DNA of 64,000 bases, from assembly GCF_023757625.1 (NCBI RefSeq), contig NZ_JALGBZ010000003.1:186001-250000 (forward strand), read 5' to 3'. A model generated the notes under the pieces. It ran no database searches. It was not told where the DNA came from and saw only the letters and a program-made list of their open reading frames with translations. This stretch comes from Halomonas sp. S3-1-1 (GTDB lineage: Bacteria; Pseudomonadota; Gammaproteobacteria; Pseudomonadales; Halomonadaceae). How positions within the stretch are numbered: position 1 is the first letter of the stretch; each line of letters begins with the position of its first letter. The position numbers and the translations under genes are program-made. Positions 34,648 to 42,211 of the stretch are shown piece after piece.

Positions 34648-35448
34648 ATGGATATACCGGGTAAAGAACTAACGAACAGGGTAGCCCTTGTCACAGGTGC
34701 CGGAGGCGGTATCGGTGAGGCGCTGGCCTGCGAGCTTGGGCGCTGCGGCGCGCGCATCGTATTGGGCGATCTATCCCCGCCCGAAGCATTGGCTGATCGG
34801 CTCGAAAAAGGTGGTGTAACGTGTCGTCCCTACGCACTCGATGTGACAAGCGAAGCCTCCATCGCACAGCTGGTCAAAAGCGAGGAGCGGGTCGATATTC
34901 TGATCAACAATGCAGGGATCATGCAGCCGTTAATCGCCAGACATCACGAGCAACAGGCCTGCGTATTGGAGCGAATGCTGGACGTACACGTGGGCGGCGC
35001 ATCGCGAATGGCCGCCGCTTTCTTACCTCAGATGTGTCAGCGTGGCAGCGGTCGTATCATCAACATCGGTTCTGTCATCGGCCATGTCGGGCTTCAGCGG
35101 CGTACGGCTTACTCCGTGGCCAAGTCCGCCATAGGTGGGCTGACGCGCGGTTTGGCGCTGGAGTATGGTCGGCAAGGCATTACCGTCAACACCGTATCAC
35201 CAGGCTACACGCTGACGTCTCCTTTACGTCAAAAAATGAAGGAGGGCACGCTGAATTACGCTCTGTTTGCAGAGCGAAGCGCGGTGGGTCGGTGGGCCGA
35301 CCCGAAGGAAATCGCTCGTGTCGTTAGATTCCTGGCTGAGCCGGGGTCCGGTTTCATTACGGGCGCGGACTGGCTGGTAGACGGCGGATATGCCATCAAT
35401 GGAAATCCCGGAGAGCCGATTGGACCGTTGGCAGAGCAGGAAGTCTAA
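34648..35448 (+). CDS. Short-chain dehydrogenase/reductase
   Basis: This SDR has 266 residues. The cofactor motif is TGAGGGIGEAL, the NNAG motif is INNAGIMQ, and the catalytic residues lie in NIGSVIG and TAYSVAKSAI. It has the classical length and ends with the SDR tail GADWLVDGGYAI. It diverges from gntR copy 2 and converges on the shikimate dehydrogenase gene, so it may be regulated by the GntR protein. A hydroxyacid or sugar-acid oxidation in the island pathway is possible; the substrate is unknown. Confidence 0.87.
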   Translation: MDIPGKELTNRVALVTGAGGGIGEALACELGRCGARIVLGDLSPPEALADRLEKGGVTCRPYALDVTSEASIAQLVKSEERVDILINNAGIMQPLIARHHEQQACVLERMLDVHVGGASRMAAAFLPQMCQRGSGRIINIGSVIGHVGLQRRTAYSVAKSAIGGLTRGLALEYGRQGITVNTVSPGYTLTSPLRQKMKEGTLNYALFAERSAVGRWADPKEIARVVRFLAEPGSGFITGADWLVDGGYAINGNPGEPIGPLAEQEV

Positions 35449-35465
35449 CGGTTGTTTCCCTGCCT

Positions 35466-36338
35466 TCAACGACTGGACATCGACGTCACCAGCCGCTCGA
35501 TATAGTGCTGGCGCAGCGAAATGACGTGCGCATCGATACTATCAGCGCTCAGCCGATCCGCGGTAAAGAAGCGGAACGCGTCCACGCCCTGAAAGACGAA
35601 CAGCTCGACCCCGGACAGGACGTCGGCGCCTGCTTGGGTGGCGGCGTTTAAAAACTCGGTATGCGCGGGCACGTACACGGCGTCGAACACCCACTGGCCC
35701 TCGTGAAGACCGGAGGTGTCGATCGGGCAGCCTGGGTGGTGGATATGGCCGATCGGCGAGCAGTTGACCACGCCTTGAAAGCCAGAAAGCTCACGCTTGG
35801 CCTGATCAAACGAGAGGCAATCGGCGTTAATGCCCATGGCGTTGAGATCGCGCGCCAGGCTTTCGCCTCGCTCAGCATCGCGCTCCAGCACATGAACGCA
35901 GGTGGCGCCCACCTCGCCCAGCGCGCAGGCCACCGCGCGGCCCACGCCACCGGCGCCGATCAACAGCACCTCGCCGGCGGGGCGCTCGCCAAATGAATGG
36001 CGGTAAGCGCTGATGAACCCGGTGTAGTCGGTGTTTTCCGCCCGCAGGCCGCCTTCCTCGAACAGCAATGTGTTGGCAGTGCCGACGCGCTTGACGCCTT
36101 CACCACGAATATCGGCCAATTTCGCGGCGCGCTCCTTGAACGGGAAGGTGACGTTGGTGCCGCGGTAGCCTTCGCGGCGCAGCGTTTCGATGGCGCCGGG
36201 AAAGTCGAAGTTCTCGACGCCGCGGCTATCCACGAGGTCGTAGCGAACCGCCTCATTGAGCGCCGCGCCCAGGCGAACGTGCAAATCCGGCGACTGCGAC
36301 TGGGCGATGCCTTCGCCCACCAGACCAAGCTTGATCAT
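35466..36338 (-). CDS. Shikimate/quinate dehydrogenase, AroE family
   Basis: The enzyme oxidises shikimate or quinate with NAD(P), or reduces 3-dehydroshikimate. It has 290 residues. The substrate-binding serines lie in AQSQSPDLH (residues 12-20), with catalytic Lys68 in NVTFPFKER and Asp104 in AENTDYTG. The nucleotide loop is GAGGVGRAVA. Its ATG overlaps the quiC copy 2 stop, so it is translated with that catabolic gene. Catabolic quinate or shikimate oxidation is therefore more likely than biosynthesis. The first 41 bases of this gene recur at the end of repeat A. Confidence 0.88.
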   Translation of the reverse strand: MIKLGLVGEGIAQSQSPDLHVRLGAALNEAVRYDLVDSRGVENFDFPGAIETLRREGYRGTNVTFPFKERAAKLADIRGEGVKRVGTANTLLFEEGGLRAENTDYTGFISAYRHSFGERPAGEVLLIGAGGVGRAVACALGEVGATCVHVLERDAERGESLARDLNAMGINADCLSFDQAKRELSGFQGVVNCSPIGHIHHPGCPIDTSGLHEGQWVFDAVYVPAHTEFLNAATQAGADVLSGVELFVFQGVDAFRFFTADRLSADSIDAHVISLRQHYIERLVTSMSSR

Positions 36339-38247
36339 GCGTGATGTCCTTTCGTGTCATCCATAGAGTCCGGGGGCTCGATGGCGTCGATCTCGGCGTC
36401 CAGACGCTGTTGCGCGGTCACGCGCACGAAGGCGTTCGGCGCTCCGAGTCCCTGATAGCCGTCGCGCTGCACCAGCTCGAAGAAGAACGCCTTGCGCTGC
36501 GTTTGGGCGTAGAGCTGGTGGAAATCGCCGCCGCTGTCCTGGTCGAACAGCACGTCGTGGTCCTGCATCCACGCAAGCGTCTGCGCCGGCAGTTCAAAAC
36601 GCGCGTTCAGGTCGCGGTAGTAGTTGCCGGGAATCGGCAGGGTCGGCGTGTTCGCCTCGCGCAGCGTGGCCGCGGTCTCGCGCATCGAGCGGGTACGCAG
36701 GGCGACGTGATGAATGCCGGAGCCGCCGTACTGGCGCACGAAGCGGTTGCTGGCGGTATCCGGCGAGGCGCTGGCGTTGAGCGCCAGCCGAAAACGCCCG
36801 TCGTGGTTCTGCAGCACCTGGCTCTGGATGAGCCCGCGCGGGTCGGTTACGTCGAACGACGGCGTGATCTCAAGCGCAAAGATGGCGCGGTACTGCAGCA
36901 TCAGCGACAGGTAGTCGTGATAGGAGAGCGCCACGCTGATGTGGTCGATATCGACCAGCGCGTTTTGCGGCACCGGCGCGACATCGACGGTGAATTCGCG
37001 ATCCCAGGTGCGGCTGAGCTGGGAGTCGTCAATGATGTAGGAAAGGCTCCCATCGACGTTGCGCAGCGCGCTCATGCGATGGCTCGAGCCGACGTCCTCG
37101 GGCTCGACGATGTCATAGCCCAGCTTGTCCGCCCGCTTGAACGCCTCGTAGGCGTTATCCACCTTCAGGCCGATGGCGGTGATCGCGGTGGCGTCGCGCC
37201 CGGGGACCCGTCCGGTGAAATTCGACTCGGTGTTGAGGACCAGGTTCACGTCCCCCGCGGCCCAGCGTTCGGCGTCCAGGGTATGGTGGCGCCCCACGCA
37301 GGCGAGTCCCATCGCGCCGAGTTCGTCACGCAGCGGGGCGAGATCCCCGGGCTCGACGGCGATCTCCAGAAAGGCCACCGACGCGATCGGCTGCGGCGCG
37401 GGTATGCCGCTGTCGGTCTGCATGCTGCGCAGCAGGTGGTAGGAGCGCACCCCGTCGCGGGCGGTCTGACTGCTGTGACCCATGCGAAAGACGTCGTTGA
37501 AGATCTCGTGGGAGAGCGGGCCGTCGTAGCGGGTCTCCTCGAGCATGGCCATGAACGCATCCATTTGAAGCTCGCCCTGGCCCGGGAAGCAGCGGTAATG
37601 ACGACTCCAGGAGAGATGATCCATGGAGAGCCTGGGCGCATCGGCGGTCTGGACGAGAAAGATCCGGTCGCCCGGGATGCGCCCGATGGTGCCAAGCTCG
37701 GTCTGGCGCGAGAAGATATGGAAGGTGTCCAGCACCAGCCCCACGCTTGGGTGGGCGGCGCGGCGCACCACTTCCCAACTGTCACGGTAGTCATGGATAT
37801 GGCGCCCCCAGGCCAGCGCCTCGAAGGCGACGCGCAGGTCGCGTTTGGCGGCGCGCTCGCCAAGCTCACGGTAGTCGTCGGCGGCCCGGCTCAGCCCCGG
37901 CAGTGAATCCGCACGGGTGGTGCTGCAGGCCATCAACAGATCGGTGCCCAGCTCCTGCATCAGGTCGAACTTGTGCTCGGCGCGATCGAACGCCTGCTGC
38001 CGGGCGCGGCCCTCGAGGCCCTCGAAATCGCGAAACGGCTGGAGCGTGACCAGCCTGAGCCCGCGCGAGCGGATCAGCTCGCCGGCCTCCCGGGGGGAGC
38101 CGGTGAAGGCGGTGAGGTCGTTCTCAAAGAGTTCGAGGCCCTCGAAGCCGGCCTCGGCGATGGCGTCGACCTTCTCTTCGAGCGAGCCACTCAGGCACAC
38201 CGTGGCGATGGACGAATACATGACAACACGCTCCTTGCAGTCGGAAA
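36298..38247. repeat. Direct repeat B (1,950 bases) carrying quiC copy 2
   Basis: This segment pairs with 22014-23963 in the same orientation. It holds quiC copy 2 and the first 41 bases of the dehydrogenase gene, which is intact here. One substitution was noticed between the copies, at 38189. Recombination between the copies could delete or duplicate a 14.3-kb unit. Confidence 0.95.
36335..38221 (-). CDS. quiC: 3-dehydroshikimate dehydratase QuiC, copy 2
   Basis: The protein sequence is identical to copy 1 at 22051-23937, with the same TIM-barrel (about 1-265) and dioxygenase-like (about 285-615) domains. It yields protocatechuate from 3-dehydroshikimate. The start is MYSSIATV at 38221; an in-frame start 14 codons upstream lies outside the conserved repeat and is not preferred. 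It sits between a TRAP carrier (transcribed towards it) and the shikimate/quinate dehydrogenase it overlaps. This complete operon context is probably the ancestral one. Confidence 0.88.
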   Translation of the reverse strand: MYSSIATVCLSGSLEEKVDAIAEAGFEGLELFENDLTAFTGSPREAGELIRSRGLRLVTLQPFRDFEGLEGRARQQAFDRAEHKFDLMQELGTDLLMACSTTRADSLPGLSRAADDYRELGERAAKRDLRVAFEALAWGRHIHDYRDSWEVVRRAAHPSVGLVLDTFHIFSRQTELGTIGRIPGDRIFLVQTADAPRLSMDHLSWSRHYRCFPGQGELQMDAFMAMLEETRYDGPLSHEIFNDVFRMGHSSQTARDGVRSYHLLRSMQTDSGIPAPQPIASVAFLEIAVEPGDLAPLRDELGAMGLACVGRHHTLDAERWAAGDVNLVLNTESNFTGRVPGRDATAITAIGLKVDNAYEAFKRADKLGYDIVEPEDVGSSHRMSALRNVDGSLSYIIDDSQLSRTWDREFTVDVAPVPQNALVDIDHISVALSYHDYLSLMLQYRAIFALEITPSFDVTDPRGLIQSQVLQNHDGRFRLALNASASPDTASNRFVRQYGGSGIHHVALRTRSMRETAATLREANTPTLPIPGNYYRDLNARFELPAQTLAWMQDHDVLFDQDSGGDFHQLYAQTQRKAFFFELVQRDGYQGLGAPNAFVRVTAQQRLDAEIDAIEPPDSMDDTKGHHA

Positions 38248-38262
38248 AACAGCCGTCGAACA

Positions 38263-38360
38263 CTCAGTGGCTAAAGCTCAGTCGTTAAAACCCGGTCGTT
38301 AAAACTCAGTCTTTAAAACTCAGCTATTACAAACCTGGTCGCTGAAAACCCAGCCGCTCA
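38263..38360. repeat. Degenerate short tandem repeat between dctM and quiC copy 2
   Basis: Six or seven imperfect units of 14-15 bases occur in a row, for example CTCAGTCGTTAAAAC, CCGGTCGTTAAAAC, TCAGTCTTTAAAAC and CTGGTCGCTGAAAAC. They fill the gap between the dctM stop and repeat B. Each unit ends in an AAAC or similar run. The function is unknown. Confidence 0.75.
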
Positions 38361-38364
38361 TGGA

Positions 38365-39630
38365 TCAATAGCCAAAGAGTCTCGGCAGGAAAGTGACCAG
38401 CGTCGGCACGAAGGTGATCAGCAGCAGAATCAAAAACTGCACGAGCAGCATCGGCAGAATGCGCCGGATGATCGCGCCCATGCCGACGCCGGAAACCGAA
38501 TCGGCGACGAACAGGCAAAGCCCCATGGGTGGCGTAATCAGCCCCATCATCAGGTTGAAGATCACCACGATGCCGAAGTGCAGCGGGTCGATCCCCAGCG
38601 CCATGGCGATCGGGTGAAGGATGGGCACCAGCACCAGAATGGCGGCGATCCCTTCCAGGAACAGCCCGACGACCAGCAGCAGCGCGATCACCGCGAGTAG
38701 GAAGGTCCACTGGGTATCGATGCTCATCAGCGCCCACTCGGTGAGCATGTTCGGCACGCGCTCGAAGGTCAGCACCCAGTTGGCGGCGGCGACGGCTCCC
38801 ATGATCACCATGATGACGGCGCTATCGCGCATGGCGCGGGCGAAAATCGCCGGCAGGTGGGTGAGCTTGATGTTGCGATACAGCACCACACCTAGAATCA
38901 GCGCGTAGACCACGGCAAAGGCCGCGGCCTCGGTTGGGGTGACGATGCCGGCGAGAATCGCGCCGACCACGAAAACCGGCATCAGCGCCGGCAGCAGACC
39001 GTGCAGCAGGGCGTGGCGGCGCGACTGCTGTTGCGTCTTCGAGGCGCCAAGGTCACCGGCAAAGAAGTAGACGTAGATCGAAAGCCCGAGTGCCAGCAAA
39101 AAGCCAGGCACGATGCCAGCGAGAAAGAGCCCGGGTACCGAGACGCCGGAGACCGTCAGCGCGTAGATGATGACCGGAATACTCGGCGGAATGATCGGGC
39201 CGATGACTGAGGAGGCCGCGGTGAGCGCGGCGGCGAAATCCCGCGGGTAGCCCTCTTTCTCCATCGACGGAATAAAGACCCGCCCCAGCGCCGAGGTATC
39301 GGCGATCGCCGAGCCGGAGAGCCCGGCAAAGATCACCGAGGCCCAGATGTTGACGTGGGCAAGCCCGGCCTTAAGCCGGCCGACGATAGCACTGGCCAGG
39401 TTGATGATGCGGTGGGTGATGCCCGCCTCGTTCATCAGCTCGCCGGCGAGAATGAACAGCGGAATCGCCAACAGCGGAAAGGACTCCATGCCGCCGAAAA
39501 ACTGCTGCGAGACGATACGAATGTGATAGGGCAGGTCGCCGGTGCTCATCAGCACCGTTAGCGTGCCCAGAATGGCGAAGGCGAACGGTACACCGATCAG
39601 CACCAGCGCCAATAGAAGAACGAAAATCAT
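38365..39630 (-). CDS. dctM: TRAP transporter large membrane subunit DctM (quinate/shikimate operon)
   Basis: This is the large membrane subunit of a TRAP carrier, with 421 residues from ATG 39630, which overlaps the dctQ stop. Marks include IPLFILAGELMNEAGITHRI, GLSGSAIADTSALGRVFIP, IGPIIPPSIPVIIYA, AGIVTPTEAAAFAVVYAL and MGLITPPMGLCLFV. The longer open frame upstream is not part of the gene. Its place before quiC and the dehydrogenase suggests that it brings in quinate, shikimate or dehydroshikimate. Confidence 0.92.
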   Translation of the reverse strand: MIFVLLLALVLIGVPFAFAILGTLTVLMSTGDLPYHIRIVSQQFFGGMESFPLLAIPLFILAGELMNEAGITHRIINLASAIVGRLKAGLAHVNIWASVIFAGLSGSAIADTSALGRVFIPSMEKEGYPRDFAAALTAASSVIGPIIPPSIPVIIYALTVSGVSVPGLFLAGIVPGFLLALGLSIYVYFFAGDLGASKTQQQSRRHALLHGLLPALMPVFVVGAILAGIVTPTEAAAFAVVYALILGVVLYRNIKLTHLPAIFARAMRDSAVIMVIMGAVAAANWVLTFERVPNMLTEWALMSIDTQWTFLLAVIALLLVVGLFLEGIAAILVLVPILHPIAMALGIDPLHFGIVVIFNLMMGLITPPMGLCLFVADSVSGVGMGAIIRRILPMLLVQFLILLLITFVPTLVTFLPRLFGY

Positions 39631-40124
39631 GGCGCCACCTCCTGGTCGGCGGGCGTGGTTAAACGCAGGGCACCCATGATCAGGGCTGACAGACTCAAGA
39701 GCCCGCCGCCGAGCACCATCGAGGCCTGGTAAAGCCACATCGGCATGCCGGTACTCGCCGAGGTACGGCTCCCCCGAGAGTCGATGAACTCGATGGCTGA
39801 AACCACCAGGGCGATGCCCACCGCCATCACCACTAGGTCGATCACGATCGCCTGCCAGCGTAGCCAACGCGGCGGCAGAAGCCGGCGAATGAGGTCGAAG
39901 CCGATGTGCTTGTCCTGCAGGTACGCCCAGGCCATGCCGAACATCAGCCCATAGATCATCAGGTAAATGGCGGTATCTTCGCCCCAACTGATGGAGCCGC
40001 CGTAGGTATAGCGCGCGAAAGCGTTACCCGCCACGAGCAGAAAGATCAAAATCATGGCAAGGCCTGCCAGGCCGGCGTTGAACAGGATCAGGCCACGTTG
40101 CAGTCGAGCGAGAAGATGGGACAT
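39627..40124 (-). CDS. dctQ: TRAP transporter small membrane subunit DctQ (quinate/shikimate operon)
   Basis: This is the small membrane subunit, with 165 residues and four hydrophobic segments. It carries the typical SWGEDTAIYLMIYGLMFGMAW and HIGFDLIRRLLPP stretches. It lies 87 bases after dctP and overlaps dctM by four bases. The assignment is firm, and the substrate is inferred from the operon. Confidence 0.88.
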   Translation of the reverse strand: MSHLLARLQRGLILFNAGLAGLAMILIFLLVAGNAFARYTYGGSISWGEDTAIYLMIYGLMFGMAWAYLQDKHIGFDLIRRLLPPRWLRWQAIVIDLVVMAVGIALVVSAIEFIDSRGSRTSASTGMPMWLYQASMVLGGGLLSLSALIMGALRLTTPADQEVAP

Positions 40125-40211
40125 GGGAGCACCTTCAAACGGTGGTCAGGCACACGCAACGACGAGCGGGCCGACCCCGGCCCACTCGCGAAACGTCTTG
40201 TTTAGATCGGG

Positions 40212-41246
40212 TTAAAAGCGTGCGGAAGCCTCGTCCACCGCCGAAGAGAGGCGGTCGATCCACTCGGCGTCGTCGCCCAGCTCCTCGCGCAGGTACGCCT
40301 GCACCGGCGGCTGCGCTGCTTCCCTGAAGGCTTCCAACTGCTCGGCGGTGGGCTGGGTGACTTCCATACCCTCTTCTTGCAGCTTGGCGATACCCTCGGC
40401 GGAGTTGAACTGCTGGATGACGCGACCGGTGTTGCCCGCCACTACGGCGGCGCGTTTCACGGCGGCCTGCTCTTCCTCGGTCAGCGACTGGAAGATCTCA
40501 TCGTTGATCAAAAGATGATCGACGCCGTATACGTGGCCATCCAGGGTCAGGTAATCCTGAAACTCGTAGAAGTTGTTGCCGTAGATTACCGAAATGGGGT
40601 TTTCCTGGCCGTCGACCACGCCGGTGGCCAGCGCCGTCGGCACCTCGCCCCAGGCAATGCCTTGAGGCTCGGCACCCAGCGCGCTCACCATTTCAAGATA
40701 AAGCGGAATGGTCTGCACGCGGAACTTCAGCCCGGCCATGTCCTCAGGCGAGCTGATCGTACGCACGGAGTTGGTGAAGTGACGAAAGCCGGTTTCGCCG
40801 TAGGCCAGGGTGCGAAGGCCGGTCTGCTCAAGGCAGTGTTCGGCGAGTTCATCGCCGAATTCACCATCCATCACCGACCACGCCACCGGGGCGGACGGGA
40901 AGGTGTAGGGAATGTCCGTCACGGCCACCGCCGGGCAGAAGTTGGCGTAGGCACCGGACACCATGGCGATGCTGATGGTGCCGTCCTGGGCGCCTTCGAT
41001 CAGCTCGGTTTCACCACCCAGCGCGCCCGCCGGGTAGAGCTCGACGGTCAGATCCGTTTCCGCTTCCACCAGGTTCTTGAAGACCTGGCCGGCCGCGCCT
41101 TTCTTGGAGGTGGTCCAGTCGTCTGGGTCGACGTGGGCAAAGCGCAGCGTCTGGGCGCTCGCCTGGGCGGTGGCGGCCAGCACGGCGGTAGCGACGGCGG
41201 CGGTCAGTGCGTGTTTGAGCAGGGTGTGGTTCAGGCGTGATGACAT
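40212..41246 (-). CDS. dctP: TRAP transporter binding protein DctP (quinate/shikimate operon)
   Basis: This is the periplasmic receptor, with 344 residues and a Sec signal peptide ending about at ATAQASA before QTLRFAHVDPDD. Marks include ETGFRHFTNSVRTI, the conserved arginine in GLKFRVQTIP and ALATGVVDGQENPI. It is the first gene of the dctPQM-quiC-dehydrogenase operon, and the TetR gene lies divergently 166 bases away. The ligand is probably a cyclic hydroxy-carboxylate such as quinate or shikimate, by context only. Confidence 0.9.
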   Translation of the reverse strand: MSSRLNHTLLKHALTAAVATAVLAATAQASAQTLRFAHVDPDDWTTSKKGAAGQVFKNLVEAETDLTVELYPAGALGGETELIEGAQDGTISIAMVSGAYANFCPAVAVTDIPYTFPSAPVAWSVMDGEFGDELAEHCLEQTGLRTLAYGETGFRHFTNSVRTISSPEDMAGLKFRVQTIPLYLEMVSALGAEPQGIAWGEVPTALATGVVDGQENPISVIYGNNFYEFQDYLTLDGHVYGVDHLLINDEIFQSLTEEEQAAVKRAAVVAGNTGRVIQQFNSAEGIAKLQEEGMEVTQPTAEQLEAFREAAQPPVQAYLREELGDDAEWIDRLSSAVDEASARF

Positions 41247-41334
41247 TGTTATTGTCCTCTATTTTAAGCGGTGAGCGGCCTCGAAAGCCGCATGGCGTGG
41301 CGTTTTTAGGCTTTTTCGTAGTGTCTTTCAAAAC

Positions 41335-41354
41335 AATGTACGAAATGGTACGTT
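41335..41354. promoter_or_regulatory. Likely TetR operator between dctP and tetR
   Basis: AATGTAC-GAAATG-GTACGTT is an inverted repeat with seven-base arms matching at six positions, placed centrally in the divergent promoter region. It is a candidate site for the adjacent TetR-family protein. Confidence 0.5.
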
Positions 41355-41412
41355 CAGTCAAGCTAGGGCATACTAGACAAAAGAACAATCATGACAACAA
41401 AAGGCGCCTCTC

Positions 41413-42078
41413 ATGACCGCTTCCGCGAGCCAGAAACCCCCGGCCGGGCCTCGTCGCCGGCGTAAAAACGACCCCGAATCCGTGCGCGCCGATATTTTGG
41501 CCGTAGCGACGCGCGAGTTTTCAAAAAACGGACTTTCCGGGGCACGTATCGACGAGATAGCGGCCAAGACCCGCGCTTCCAAGCGAATGATCTATTACTA
41601 CTTCACGGACAAGGAGTCGCTCTACCGGCACACGCTGGAAGCGGCCTACCAGAAGGTGCGCCTGCAGGAAGCCGAGCTCGACCTGAACCACTTGGCGCCT
41701 GTCGAAGCGTTGACCCGGCTGGTGCGGTTCACCTTTACCCACCATGCCAAAAATCCCGATTTCATTCGCCTGGTCATGATCGAGAACATCCATCACGGCC
41801 GCTTCGTCGCGCAGTCGACGCTCATTCAGTCGCTCAACGCCGGGGTGATCGATACGCTGTCCGGCGTCTATGGCCGCGGCGTGGAAACCGGCTGCTTTCG
41901 CGAGGGGTTGGACCCGCGCGAGCTACACTGGCTGATCAGCGCGCTGTCGTTTTTCAACGTCTCCAATCAGCACACCTTCTCGCGCATCTTCGATTGGGAC
42001 CAGCGCGCATCCGAGAATCAGCAGAAGCTCGAAGACCACGTCACCGACATGGTACTTCGCTATGTCCGCCCCGACTGA
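41413..42078 (+). CDS. TetR-family regulator of the quinate/shikimate operon
   Basis: This TetR-family repressor has 221 residues. The N-terminal helix-turn-helix (about 25-75) has AVATREFSKNGLSGARIDEIA and then SKRMIYYYFTDKESLYRH. The C-terminal ligand domain resembles the branch with TetR_C_6-like helices (MIENIHHGRFV). It diverges from the TRAP-quiC-dehydrogenase operon, which makes it the probable regulator of that operon with quinate, shikimate or a product as ligand. It is followed in the same direction by pcaB, but a PcaR-type site lies between them. Confidence 0.85.
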   Translation: MTASASQKPPAGPRRRRKNDPESVRADILAVATREFSKNGLSGARIDEIAAKTRASKRMIYYYFTDKESLYRHTLEAAYQKVRLQEAELDLNHLAPVEALTRLVRFTFTHHAKNPDFIRLVMIENIHHGRFVAQSTLIQSLNAGVIDTLSGVYGRGVETGCFREGLDPRELHWLISALSFFNVSNQHTFSRIFDWDQRASENQQKLEDHVTDMVLRYVRPD

Positions 42079-42147
42079 GCGTAGGCGTTTGGGCGGCAAA
42101 TACCGGTTGCAACAGTTGCAAGCACCTCGCCCGCTCTTTAGCGTATG

Positions 42148-42162
42148 GTTCGAATAACGAAC
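42148..42162. promoter_or_regulatory. PcaR-type operator before pcaB
   Basis: GTTCG-AATAA-CGAAC is a perfect palindrome of the same form as at 20419, and is placed 49 bases before the pcaB ATG. Confidence 0.75.
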
Positions 42163-42211
42163 ACATGTTCACATGCGCCCTGGTGGCCGCTGATCAAGGA
42201 GAGTGACGTCC

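Noticed and set aside
22014-38247. Composite transposon explanation for the quiC repeats
   Set aside because: The repeats carry a metabolic gene and no transposase, and no terminal inverted repeats or target duplications were seen. Homologous or illegitimate recombination is preferred.
38263-38360. CRISPR array
   Set aside because: The units are 14-15 bases, imperfect and directly adjoining, without spacers of constant length or cas genes.
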